Positions 15,960 through 23,904 of a stretch of 64,000 nucleotides of DNA are shown here, in pieces. The notes under the pieces were generated by a model. That model saw only the letters and a list, made by a program, of their open reading frames with translations, did not search any database and was not told the origin of the DNA. Each line of letters begins with the position of its first letter. Position 1 is the first letter of the stretch. This stretch comes from DASUAS01 sp963809795 (GTDB taxonomy: Bacteria > Actinomycetota > Acidimicrobiia > IMCC26256 > DASPTH01). The stretch spans positions 98,601 to 162,600 of the forward strand of contig CAWELN010000011.1 in NCBI GenBank assembly GCA_963809795.1. Direction: 5' to 3'. A program made the position numbers and the translations under genes.

Positions 15960-17501
15960 GTGCTCGACCCCACCTGCCTGGCGCCACACGCGGTGGCGCG
16001 GTGGGCCGCCGTCACCCCGGCCGCGATCGCGCTCGAACACGTCGACGGCACCACGCTCACCTACGCCGAGCTGGACCGCCGGGCCCGGGCGTGGGCCGGC
16101 GCGCTGACCGCCGCCGGCGTCGCGCCCGGCGACCACGTGGCCACCATGGTGCCGAACACCGCCGACGCCCACCTCACCCTCCTCGCGTTGGCGTGGTTGC
16201 GCACGGTGGAGGTGCCGCTCAACGTCGCGTTCACCGGCCGCATGCTCGCGTACTCGTTGACGCACGCCGACGTCACCACGCTGGTCGTCGCGCCCGAGCT
16301 GCTCGATGCGGTGCGCGACGTCGAGGCCGACGTCCCGGGACTGGACCGGATCATCGTGCTCGACGACGCCACCCGCGCCGCGTTCGACGCCGCGGACGCA
16401 CCGACCGAGCTGGTCGGACCGCAGTACCGCGACGTGCATTCGCTCATGTTCACCTCGGGTACGACCGGTCCGTCGAAGGCGGTGCTCACACCGTGGGCGG
16501 TCGTCTACCAGTTCTGGTCATGGATCCCGGACGACGCGCTCGGCGTCGGGGACGGCCTGTACTGCGCGATGCCCCTGTTCCACAACAGCGGGCGTTCGGC
16601 GTTCAACTACGCAATGGTGCGGGGCGGCCGCTTCGTGTTCCGCGACCGGTTCAGCGCCACCCAGTTCTGGGACGACGTCGGCAAGACCGGCTGCGTGACC
16701 GCGGCCCTGGTGGGTCCGATGACCGCGTTGCTCTGGTCGGCCGAGCCCGACGACGCCGACGGCGACACGCCGCTGCGCAACGTGATCCTGGGGCCGATGA
16801 TCCCGGAGATCGAGCAGTTCGAGGCCCGCTTCGGCGTGCGTGCGGCGACCGGGTACGGGCAGACCGAGACCGGCATGGCGGTCACCACCGGCTGGGACCA
16901 CGGGCCGTGGCAGAACTGCGGTCGCCGCCGCGAGGACTACCCGTGGCCGGAGGTGCGCATCGTCGACGAGCACGACGAGCCGGTGCCCACCGGCGAGGTC
17001 GGCGAGCTGGTCGTCCGCAGCGCCGAGCCGTGGGCGCTGAACGTCGGGTACCACAAGATGCCCGAGCAGACCGCGGCCGCCTGGCGCAACGGGTGGTTCC
17101 ACACCGGTGACGCGTTCCGGTGCGACGACGACGGCTGGTACTACTTCGTCGACCGCCTGCGCGACACCATCCGCCGCCGGGGCGAGAACATCTCGTCCTT
17201 CGAGGTGGAGACCCTCGTCGCCGAGCACCCCGATGTTTCGGAGTGCGCCGCGATCGGTGTGCCCGCCGCGCTCGGTGACGACGAGGTGATGGTGGCCCTG
17301 ATCGTGCGCGATCCCGCAGCCTTCGATCCCGACGCGCTGCTTGCGTTCCTCGAGCCGCGCATGCCGAAGTTCATGCTGCCCCGCTACGTCGAGGTGGTCG
17401 ACGACCTGCCCCGCACCGAGGCGTCGATGCGGGTCCGCAAGCACGAGCTGCGCGCCCGGGGCGTGACCGCCGACACCTGGGACCGCGACGCGGGGACCTG
17501 A
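15960..17501 (+). CDS. Acyl-CoA ligase, AMP-forming (FadD-like)
   Basis: A 513-residue member of the acyl-adenylate superfamily, which activates a carboxylic acid with ATP and CoA. Visible motifs are the P-loop MFTSGTTGPSKAV, GYGQTETGM, WFHTGDAF, and DRLRDTIRRRGENISSFEVE. At the C-terminus, where most ligases have a catalytic Lys (PxTxxGKVxK), this one reads LPRTEASMRVRKHELR, with Arg at the apparent Lys position. Start is GTG at 15960 with a TAACAT -10 six bases upstream. It is divergent from the acyl-CoA dehydrogenase trio and probably feeds it. Confidence 0.9.
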   Translation: MLDPTCLAPHAVARWAAVTPAAIALEHVDGTTLTYAELDRRARAWAGALTAAGVAPGDHVATMVPNTADAHLTLLALAWLRTVEVPLNVAFTGRMLAYSLTHADVTTLVVAPELLDAVRDVEADVPGLDRIIVLDDATRAAFDAADAPTELVGPQYRDVHSLMFTSGTTGPSKAVLTPWAVVYQFWSWIPDDALGVGDGLYCAMPLFHNSGRSAFNYAMVRGGRFVFRDRFSATQFWDDVGKTGCVTAALVGPMTALLWSAEPDDADGDTPLRNVILGPMIPEIEQFEARFGVRAATGYGQTETGMAVTTGWDHGPWQNCGRRREDYPWPEVRIVDEHDEPVPTGEVGELVVRSAEPWALNVGYHKMPEQTAAAWRNGWFHTGDAFRCDDDGWYYFVDRLRDTIRRRGENISSFEVETLVAEHPDVSECAAIGVPAALGDDEVMVALIVRDPAAFDPDALLAFLEPRMPKFMLPRYVEVVDDLPRTEASMRVRKHELRARGVTADTWDRDAGT

Positions 17502-17520
17502 CGGAGAGGTTCGGCGTATG

Positions 17521-17534
17521 CGAACATGTGTTCG
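17521..17534. promoter_or_regulatory. LexA (SOS) box
   Basis: CGAACATGTGTTCG has both half-sites of the actinobacterial LexA box CGAAC-N4-GTTCG. It covers the proposed GTG start (17528) of the DNA polymerase IV gene, so the repressor would block transcription start directly. This strongly suggests damage-induced expression. Confidence 0.85.
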
Positions 17535-18736
17535 TGTACGCCGGGCCGGTCGCCTCCATCCTCCACGCCGACCTCGACGCGTTCTTCGCCTCGGTCGAGC
17601 AGCGCGACGACCCGCGGCTCCGAGGGCGGCCGGTGCTCGTCGGCGGTGGCGTGGTCATGGCGGCGAGCTACGAGGCCCGGGCGTTCGGGGTCCGCGGCGC
17701 GATGGGCGGCCGCCAGGCGCGTGCGCTGTGCCCCCACGCGGTGGTGGTCGAGCCCCGCATGGAGGCGTACACCGAGGCGAGCCGGGCGGTGTTCGACGTG
17801 TTCCGGGCCACGACCCCCCTGGTCGAGGGCATCTCGATCGACGAGGCGTTCCTCGACGTGGGCGGGCTGCGCCGGGTGTCGGGGACTCCCGAGGCCATCG
17901 CCGCGCAGCTGCGCCACGACGTGCTCGAGCAGGTGGGCCTGCGCATCACGGTGGGCGGCGGGCGCACCAAGTTCCTGGCCAAGGTGGCGTCAGGCGTGGC
18001 GAAGCCCGACGGTCTGCTCATCGTCCCGCCCGAGCACGAGCTCGCCTTCCTGCACGCGTTGACCGTCGACCGGTTGTGGGGCGTCGGACCCGCGACCGCG
18101 GCCAAGCTCCACGATCGCGGGATCACGATGGTCGGGCAGGTCGCGCAGCTCGGCGAGGACACCCTGGTCGCGATGCTCGGCGCGGCGTCGGGCCGGCACC
18201 TGCACGCGCTCGCGCACAACCGCGACCCGCGCCCGGTGCAGCCGGGACGCCGCCGCCGCTCGATGGGCGCGCAGCGGGCGCTCGGGCGGGGCCGCCGGCC
18301 GGGCGAGGAGATCGCGGCCATGCTCGACTCGCTGCTCGACGGCGTGACGCGTCGTCTCCGCGGCGCGAACGTCGTCGGCCACACCGTCGTCCTGCGGCTC
18401 CGGTTCGACGACTTCACCCGGGTCACCCGGTCGTCGACGCTCGCGGCCCCGACCGCGGAGACCGGGCCACTGCGTGAGGCGCTCCGCCGGCTCCTGGCCG
18501 ACGCGCAGCCCATGATCGCGGCGCGCGGGCTCACCCTGGTCGGCCTGGCGGTCGCCAACCTGAGCGACGCCGACGCGGTGCAGCTGCGCCTGCCGTTCGA
18601 CGGTGGAACCGGCGACGCCCTCGACCATGCGCTCGACGCGGTGCGGGACCGCTTCGGCGGCCGGTCGATCGGGCGCGCCGCCCTGCTCGGCCGCGAGCGC
18701 GGGTGGTCGATGCCGGTGCTGCCCTACGGCGAGTGA
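17528..18736 (+). CDS. dinB: DNA polymerase IV (Y-family translesion polymerase)
   Basis: A 402-residue Y-family polymerase that copies damaged templates. The first metal Asp is in ILHADLDAFFASVE (Asp15, Asp17). The second acidic pair is in SIDEAFLDV (Asp105, Glu106). Then come KFLAKVASGVAKPDG, helix-hairpin-helix LWGVGPATAAKL, and near the C-terminus QLRLPF, a beta-clamp-binding motif. Start GTG at 17528 lies inside the LexA box, so translation from a leaderless mRNA, or from GTG at 17534, is likely. The gene is followed by a stem-loop and a G-quadruplex motif. Confidence 0.95.
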   Translation: MFVYAGPVASILHADLDAFFASVEQRDDPRLRGRPVLVGGGVVMAASYEARAFGVRGAMGGRQARALCPHAVVVEPRMEAYTEASRAVFDVFRATTPLVEGISIDEAFLDVGGLRRVSGTPEAIAAQLRHDVLEQVGLRITVGGGRTKFLAKVASGVAKPDGLLIVPPEHELAFLHALTVDRLWGVGPATAAKLHDRGITMVGQVAQLGEDTLVAMLGAASGRHLHALAHNRDPRPVQPGRRRRSMGAQRALGRGRRPGEEIAAMLDSLLDGVTRRLRGANVVGHTVVLRLRFDDFTRVTRSSTLAAPTAETGPLREALRRLLADAQPMIAARGLTLVGLAVANLSDADAVQLRLPFDGGTGDALDHALDAVRDRFGGRSIGRAALLGRERGWSMPVLPYGE

Positions 18737-18744
18737 TCCCCGAG

Positions 18745-18770
18745 CACGGGCCGACTGGGTCTCGCCCGTG
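18745..18770 (+). terminator. Stem-loop after dinB
   Basis: CACGGGC (18745-18751) pairs with GCCCGTG (18764-18770) around a 12-base loop, 9 bases after the dinB stop. It is followed by G-tracts rather than a U tract. Confidence 0.5.
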
Positions 18771-18790
18771 GGGTGGGGGGTGGGGCGGGG
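18770..18790 (+). other. G-quadruplex motif with one-base loops
   Basis: Four G-runs (GGGG, GGGGGG, GGGG, GGGG) separated by single bases T, T and C. Loops this short favour a very stable parallel quadruplex in DNA or in the dinB transcript tail. It lies between the dinB terminator stem and the next gene. Confidence 0.7.
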
Positions 18791-18861
18791 CAGGCTCGTC
18801 CGGCCGGACCCTAGGCTGACGGCTCGCCGTATTCCGACGCACGCCGACCGGGAGCCTCCGC

Positions 18862-19353
18862 ATGACCGACAAGTCGTTCTTCTCCGAGGACGAGTGGAAG
18901 GCGCTCGCGGAAGCGCCGCTCTACGTGACCCTCGCCATCGTGGCGGTGGGTGAGCACGGACCGATCTCGATGGTCAAGGAGGCGGCGGCGAGCGCCCGCT
19001 TGCTGGCCCAGCCCGGCGACCGGGGCCCGGCCACCGAGCTCATCGCCGCCATGTCCCACGACGCGCAGGGTCACGAGGCGCGCCACGACACCAAGCAGCA
19101 CCGGGGCAAGTCGCTCGACCAGACCGTCGACGAGGCGATCACCCAGCTCGGCGCCGCCGCCGGCGCGCTCGGCCGGATCCCGCTCGAGGAGGCGATCGAG
19201 GTGCGGAGCTGGCTGGTCGACATCGCCCGGGCGGTCGCCGACGCCGCCAAGGGCGTCAGCGAACGCGAGGAGGCCGTGATCGACCGGATCCGCGTCGCGC
19301 TCGGCGGCACCGCGTCCGAAGCGACCGACACACCCGACGCGGCGGGCAACTAG
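18862..19353 (+). CDS. Conserved helical protein of unknown function
   Basis: A 163-residue soluble, mostly helical protein beginning MTDKSFFSEDEWKALAEAPL. The first helix pair has a hydrophobic face (YVTLAIVAVGEHG). The middle is charged (HEARHDTKQHRGKSLDQTV) and the C-terminus is Ala-rich. I do not recognise a characterised family. The ATG follows a GGGAG site. The stop codon TAG is part of a CTAG that also supplies the stop of the convergent gene. Confidence 0.75.
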   Translation: MTDKSFFSEDEWKALAEAPLYVTLAIVAVGEHGPISMVKEAAASARLLAQPGDRGPATELIAAMSHDAQGHEARHDTKQHRGKSLDQTVDEAITQLGAAAGALGRIPLEEAIEVRSWLVDIARAVADAAKGVSEREEAVIDRIRVALGGTASEATDTPDAAGN

Positions 19354-20114
19354 TCCTCGTCCCAGCCCTCGTGCCGGTCGTCGCGCGACGGCTGGCGGCC
19401 GGTGCGCATCGGCGAGAGGGGAGCGTCGACCAGCAGGAAGCGGTGCCACGCGCTCGCGAGGTCGTAGGTGTGGCGTCGCCACGCCGCGAGCTTGGCGTCC
19501 GTGCGCTCGGCGGCTTCGGCCTCGCCCCACTGCGCCCAGCTCGGGATCGCCCACATGAGGAAGCACTCCGACTCGTTGACCATGGCGGTCTCCCACGCGC
19601 CGACGAGCTGCCAGCCGAAGGGCTCGTAGGCGGCGATCGCCTCCTGGGCGACCGCGTCGAGGAAGTCGCGCGACGTCCCTTGCGGGACGTGCACCTGCTC
19701 GTGCGCGTACGTCTCGCCCGACGTGCCCACCGCGCACAGCTGCTCGATGGTCGGCATCCAGGGCGCGGGGATCAGCACCCGGTCGTCGCCGTGGCGCCGG
19801 TAGTTGGCGGCCTCCGACCACCACTTCGCCAGCTTCGGGTCCTGGAGGCTCGGGTGGTTGAACTCGTGCTCGAACGAGCTGCTGAGGCCGGGGAAGCCGT
19901 CCTCCTCCCAGATGTTCACCACTTCGGGCCAGCCGCGCGTGGTGCCCACCACACCCCACACGCCGTAGCAGAGCTGGTGCCGCTCGTCCTGTGCGATCGG
20001 GCTCCAGTTGGCGGTCATGTGGTGCATGTAGTTGGCGCGGTTGTGACCGATGATGTCGATGAACTCGTGGATGTAGACCTTGTCGTTCGACCCGCCGTCG
20101 GTGCTCTCGTCCAT
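19350..20114 (-). CDS. Protein of unknown function, possible NIPSNAP/dimeric alpha-beta-barrel type
   Basis: A 254-residue soluble protein rich in Trp, His and Tyr. It begins with a short charged stretch, then KVYIHEFIDIIGHNRANYMH, followed by CYGVWGVVGTTRGWPEVVNI. A second half with similar strand patterns contains QLVGAWETAMVNESECFLMW. Two such ferredoxin-like halves are what NIPSNAP-like proteins show, but I am not certain of the family. It shares its stop (CTAG) with the convergent upstream gene and is divergent, 32 bases apart, from the NYN-LOTUS gene. Confidence 0.7.
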   Translation of the reverse strand: MDESTDGGSNDKVYIHEFIDIIGHNRANYMHHMTANWSPIAQDERHQLCYGVWGVVGTTRGWPEVVNIWEEDGFPGLSSSFEHEFNHPSLQDPKLAKWWSEAANYRRHGDDRVLIPAPWMPTIEQLCAVGTSGETYAHEQVHVPQGTSRDFLDAVAQEAIAAYEPFGWQLVGAWETAMVNESECFLMWAIPSWAQWGEAEAAERTDAKLAAWRRHTYDLASAWHRFLLVDAPLSPMRTGRQPSRDDRHEGWDED

Positions 20115-20134
20115 GGTTCGTCCCCGTCTCCCGG

Positions 20135-20140
20135 TACCAT
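20135..20140 (+). promoter_or_regulatory. -10 element TACCAT, leaderless-type promoter
   Basis: TACCAT (TANNNT) ends six bases before the GTG at 20147 with no ribosome-binding site between, consistent with transcription starting at the start codon. Confidence 0.5.
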
Positions 20141-20146
20141 CGGCCA

Positions 20147-21232
20147 GTGACCAGCGACGACGAACGTATCGCGCTCTTTCTCGACTACGAGAACCTCGCC
20201 ATCGGAGCGCGTGACGCGCTCGGCGGGTCGTTCGACCTCGGGCCGGTCGCCGACGCCCTGGCCGAACGGGGTCGGGTCGTCGTCCGGCGCGCGTACGCCG
20301 ACTGGTCGTACTTCGAGGAGGACCGGCGCATGCTCACGCGCCACCAGGTCGAGCTCATCGAGATCCCGCAACGCATGGGCATGGTGCGCAAGAACGCCGC
20401 CGACATCAAGATGGCCGTCGATGCGATCGAGCTGTCCTTCGAACGTGACTACATCACGACCTTCGTCCTCTGCACCGGCGACAGCGACTTCACCCCGCTC
20501 GTCCACAAGCTGCGGGAGCTGAACCGACGCGTGATCGGCATCGGCGTCGAGGCCTCGACCTCCGCGCTGCTCCCGGCTGCGTGCGACGAGTTCCTCTTCT
20601 ACGAGCGGCTCGAGGGAATCGAGCCGGGGCACCGGCCCGCTCGCCGCACCACGCGACGGGCGCCCGCGCGCAAGGAGACGGCGAAGGAGCCCGAGCCCGA
20701 GCCGGAGCCGGAGCCCGTCGTCACCGCGGACGAGACCGACCTCGACGCGCTCGTCACCCGCACCCTGGCCGGGCTCGAGCGCAGCAGCAGCGGCCCGGTC
20801 CTGGCGTCGATGTTGAAGCGCGCCATCCTGCGCAAGCAACCGACGTTCAGCGAAGCCGACTACGGCTTCCGCACGTTCGGTGAGCTGCTGCGCAACCTCG
20901 CCGACCGCGGCACCGTCGAGGTCCGCCAGGGGAGCGCGCCGGGCGACCCCGAGGTCACCCTCGCCACCGGCACCGGCGGCGACGAGGAGGCGGCGTTCGG
21001 GCTGCTGCGCTCGACGGTCGAGCAGCTCGAGAAGAAGGGCCCGGTGCACCTCTCCGGGCTGAAGACCCAGGTGCGGCGGCACCAGGCCGACTTCAGCGAG
21101 AAGCGGTTCGGGTACGGCGGGTTCCTCCAGTTCGTCCGGGCGGCCCGCACCCGGGGCTACGTCGAGATGGAACGCGATCCCGACGCCGACGACTACATCG
21201 TCCGACCCGGATCGACCGCCCCGGCCGCCTGA
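20147..21232 (+). CDS. NYN-domain protein with two C-terminal OST-HTH/LOTUS domains
   Basis: A 361-residue protein. Residues 6-160 form a NYN (PIN-like) nuclease domain: IALFLDYENLAIG with Asp13, NAADIKMAVDA, and LCTGDSDFTPLV carry the acidic metal ligands. A Pro/Glu linker (about 175-190) follows. Two OST-HTH/LOTUS modules come next (about residues 198-265 and 282-355); each has the signature F.E..[FY]G pattern, seen as TFSEADYGFRTFGELL and DFSEKRFGYGGFLQF. Such proteins are thought to bind and perhaps cleave structured RNA. GTG start at 20147 with a leaderless-type -10. Confidence 0.88.
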   Translation: MTSDDERIALFLDYENLAIGARDALGGSFDLGPVADALAERGRVVVRRAYADWSYFEEDRRMLTRHQVELIEIPQRMGMVRKNAADIKMAVDAIELSFERDYITTFVLCTGDSDFTPLVHKLRELNRRVIGIGVEASTSALLPAACDEFLFYERLEGIEPGHRPARRTTRRAPARKETAKEPEPEPEPEPVVTADETDLDALVTRTLAGLERSSSGPVLASMLKRAILRKQPTFSEADYGFRTFGELLRNLADRGTVEVRQGSAPGDPEVTLATGTGGDEEAAFGLLRSTVEQLEKKGPVHLSGLKTQVRRHQADFSEKRFGYGGFLQFVRAARTRGYVEMERDPDADDYIVRPGSTAPAA

Positions 21233-21258
21233 ACGTGCGGGTGTGACAAGCTGCGCCG

Positions 21259-22197
21259 ATGCGCATCGGAGTCTTCATCAGCGACGTCAGCGGCGCGCAG
21301 ACCGACGTCGACGAGCTCCTCGCCAACGCCCGGGCCGCGGAGGCGCTCGGGTTCACCACCGGGTGGGTGCCGCACATCCCGTGGAGCCTCGACGGCCTGA
21401 CCGCGCTGGCGCTGGCCGGCCAGGTCACGAACCGCATCGAGCTCGGCACCGCGGTGATGCCCACGTACCCGCGGCACCCGATGGCGATGGCGCAGCAGGC
21501 GATGTCGACCCAGGCGGCGGCCGGCGGCCGGCTCGTGCTCGGGATCGGGCCGTCGCACCCGGTGGTCATCGAGAACATGTTCGGCCTCACCTACGACCGG
21601 CCCGCCCGCCACACGCGCGAGTACGTCGAGGTGCTGCGGGCCGCGTTCGCGGGCGCGGGCCAGGTCGAGTACCGCGGCGAGTTCTTCTCGTTCTCGTCGA
21701 TGCTCACGGTGCCCGGCTCGACGCCGGCGCCGATCATGGTCGCCGCGCTCGCGCCGCGGATGCTGCGCCTCGCCGGTGAGCTCACCGACGGCACCATCAC
21801 CTACTGGGCGAACGAGCGCGCCATCGGCGAGCACATCGTGCCCGGCATCACCGCGGCCGCCACGGCTGTGGGGCGTCCGGCCCCGCGTGTCGTGGTCGGG
21901 CTGCCGGTCGCGGTCTGCGACGACACCGACGCCGGGCGCGAGCGGGCGGCGAAGATCTTCGCCACGTACCTCAACATCCCGACCTACCAGCGCGTCCTCG
22001 CGCGGGGTGGCGACGGCACGACGCCCACCGACGTCGCCGTGATCGGCACCGAGGCGGAGGTCGAGGCGCGCCTGCGGGTGTACGCGGATGCCGGCGCGAC
22101 CGACCTGTGCGCCACCGCGCTGGGGCTCGGTGACGACCGGGAGGCGTCGCAGCGCCGGACCATCGAGCTGCTGGCGTCGCTCGGACCCGACTTGTGA
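21259..22197 (+). CDS. LLM-class (luciferase-like) F420-dependent oxidoreductase
   Basis: A 312-residue TIM-barrel flavin/F420 oxidoreductase of the luciferase-like monooxygenase superfamily. Motifs include MRIGVFISDVSG, RIELGTAVMPTYPRHPMAMA, GGRLVLGIGPSHP and APIMVAALAPRMLRLAGE. Actinobacterial members of this subgroup usually use F420 and reduce or oxidise a small organic substrate; substrate unknown. It opens a plus-strand run with enoyl-CoA hydratase, SDR and amidohydrolase, so it probably belongs to a CoA-thioester catabolic route. Confidence 0.88.
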   Translation: MRIGVFISDVSGAQTDVDELLANARAAEALGFTTGWVPHIPWSLDGLTALALAGQVTNRIELGTAVMPTYPRHPMAMAQQAMSTQAAAGGRLVLGIGPSHPVVIENMFGLTYDRPARHTREYVEVLRAAFAGAGQVEYRGEFFSFSSMLTVPGSTPAPIMVAALAPRMLRLAGELTDGTITYWANERAIGEHIVPGITAAATAVGRPAPRVVVGLPVAVCDDTDAGRERAAKIFATYLNIPTYQRVLARGGDGTTPTDVAVIGTEAEVEARLRVYADAGATDLCATALGLGDDREASQRRTIELLASLGPDL

Positions 22198-22227
22198 CCG
22201 ACTGAACCGGGCTCCCGGAGGAGGACC

Positions 22228-23007
22228 ATGACCAAAGCCGTGCGACTCGAGTTCGACGGACCCGTCGCGGTCATCACCAACGACAACGTCGACAAGCACA
22301 ACGCGTTCGACGACGACATGGACCTTCAGCTCTTCGCCATCCTCGGCGAGCTCACCGAGCGGCCCGACGTGCGCGCGGTGATCTGGCGCGGCGAGGGCAA
22401 GTCGTTCTCGTCGGGGCGCGACGTGTCGGCGATCGGTGGTGAGCAGGTCGAGCTCAGCCACCACGAGCTGATGAGCCGGGGCCACCGCGGGATCCTGCAG
22501 CTCTTCGACATCGAGGCGCCGGTGATCGTCGCCATGCAGGGATGGTCGATCGGCGCGTCGTTCCAGCGGGCGTTGTTGTGTGACATCCGTGTCGCCGCCG
22601 AGGGTGCGCGGTTCATGCTCCCCGAGGTCACGCACGGGGTGATCCCCGACACCGGTGGGGTGGCGCGGCTGTTCGAGATCTGCGGGCACGGCGTCGCGTC
22701 CGACCTCGTGCTCACCGGCCGGCCGATGGGGGTCGACGAGGCCTACGCCCACGGCATCGTGTCGCGGGTGGTGCCGCCGGAGGCGCTCGACGAGACCGTC
22801 ACCGAGATGGCGCACAAGATCGCGGCCGCGCCGGCGGTCACCGTGAAGATGGCCCGTCGGGTGCTGCGCCACCTCTCCGAGGCCGACCTCCGCTCGTCGA
22901 TGGCCGAGGAGCTGATCGCCCAGACGTTCATCGCCAAGTCCGACGACATGGCGGAGTTCCGCGCCGCCCGCGCCGAGGGCCGGGCCCCGAAGTTCACCGG
23001 GAGCTGA
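22228..23007 (+). CDS. Enoyl-CoA hydratase/isomerase
   Basis: A 259-residue crotonase-fold protein with a clear GGAGGA ribosome-binding site. The oxyanion-hole regions are GEGKSFSSGRDVSAIGGE and MQGWSIGASFQRALLCDIRV. At the two positions of the catalytic glutamates of rat enoyl-CoA hydratase it reads MLPEVTHGVIPDTGG: one Glu is present and the second is Asp or absent, so it may be an isomerase or hydrolase rather than a hydratase. It lies 30 bases after the LLM gene and 4 bases before the SDR. Confidence 0.88.
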   Translation: MTKAVRLEFDGPVAVITNDNVDKHNAFDDDMDLQLFAILGELTERPDVRAVIWRGEGKSFSSGRDVSAIGGEQVELSHHELMSRGHRGILQLFDIEAPVIVAMQGWSIGASFQRALLCDIRVAAEGARFMLPEVTHGVIPDTGGVARLFEICGHGVASDLVLTGRPMGVDEAYAHGIVSRVVPPEALDETVTEMAHKIAAAPAVTVKMARRVLRHLSEADLRSSMAEELIAQTFIAKSDDMAEFRAARAEGRAPKFTGS

Positions 23008-23011
23008 GACC

Positions 23012-23896
23012 ATGAGCACCGAACTACCGGGCCTCCCCGGCCCGCCCGCGCTCGGTGAGACCGCGTTGCCGGCCGGCACGTTCGACGGCACCGCGGTGTT
23101 CGTGACCGGCGCCGGCACCGGCCTGGGCAAGGCCATCGCGCTGGAGTTCGCCCGGCTCGGCGCCTCGATCGTGATCGCCAGCCGCAAGCCCGAGCACCTC
23201 GAAGCCGGCCACGAGGCGGTGGCGGCGCTGGGCGCGCCGGTCACGACCGTCGGGTGCGACATCCGCGATCCCGAGCAGATCGCGGCCGCGTTCGACGCCG
23301 CCGAGTCGGCGTACGGGCTGCCGCAGGTGCTGATCAACAACGCGGCGGCGAACTTCCCCGTGCCGGCCGAGGACATGTCGCCGAACGCGTGGCGCACCGT
23401 GGTCGACATCACCCTCAACGGCACGTTCTTCTGCGCGCGCGAGTTCGCGCGGCGTCACCTCGAGGCCGACACGCCAGGTTCGATCGTCAACGTCGGCGCG
23501 TCGTACGCGTGGACCGGCGGTCCGGGGTTCGCGCACAGCGCGGCGGCCAAGGCGGGGGTGAAGAACATGGTCGAGACGCTGGCGGTGGAGTGGGCGCCGT
23601 ACGGCATCCAGGTGAACGGCCTCGTGCCCGGCCTGTTCCCGCACGAGGACATGACCGCCGACATCCAGGGCAACCTCGCCCGCACCCGCGAGAAGGACCT
23701 CGCCCAGCCCGCACTGCGGGTCGGGCAGCTGCGGGAGCTCGGGTGGGCGGCGACGTTCCTCGCCTCGCCGTACGCCCGGTTCATCTCCGGTCACACGCTC
23801 GTGGTCGACGGCGCGAACTGGCAACGGCGCGCGCTCACCAACCCGCCGGTCGTCACGGTGCGCGACCAGATGGGCAAGGGCCCGTTCGGCAGCTGA
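23012..23896 (+). CDS. 2,4-dienoyl-CoA reductase-like SDR
   Basis: A 294-residue SDR with FVTGAGTGLGKAIALEFARL as its cofactor motif and INNAAANF in place of NNAG. At the active-site position it reads GFAHSAAAKAGV. The Tyr of Tyr-x-x-x-Lys is missing while Lys remains. This is the known pattern of mitochondrial and peroxisomal 2,4-dienoyl-CoA reductases (DECR), which also share the NNAA motif and the FPHED-type loop. It would remove double bonds from unsaturated acyl-CoAs. Its neighbours (enoyl-CoA hydratase and LLM oxidoreductase) support a beta-oxidation role. Confidence 0.85.
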   Translation: MSTELPGLPGPPALGETALPAGTFDGTAVFVTGAGTGLGKAIALEFARLGASIVIASRKPEHLEAGHEAVAALGAPVTTVGCDIRDPEQIAAAFDAAESAYGLPQVLINNAAANFPVPAEDMSPNAWRTVVDITLNGTFFCAREFARRHLEADTPGSIVNVGASYAWTGGPGFAHSAAAKAGVKNMVETLAVEWAPYGIQVNGLVPGLFPHEDMTADIQGNLARTREKDLAQPALRVGQLRELGWAATFLASPYARFISGHTLVVDGANWQRRALTNPPVVTVRDQMGKGPFGS

Positions 23897-23904
23897 TCAC
23901 CCCG

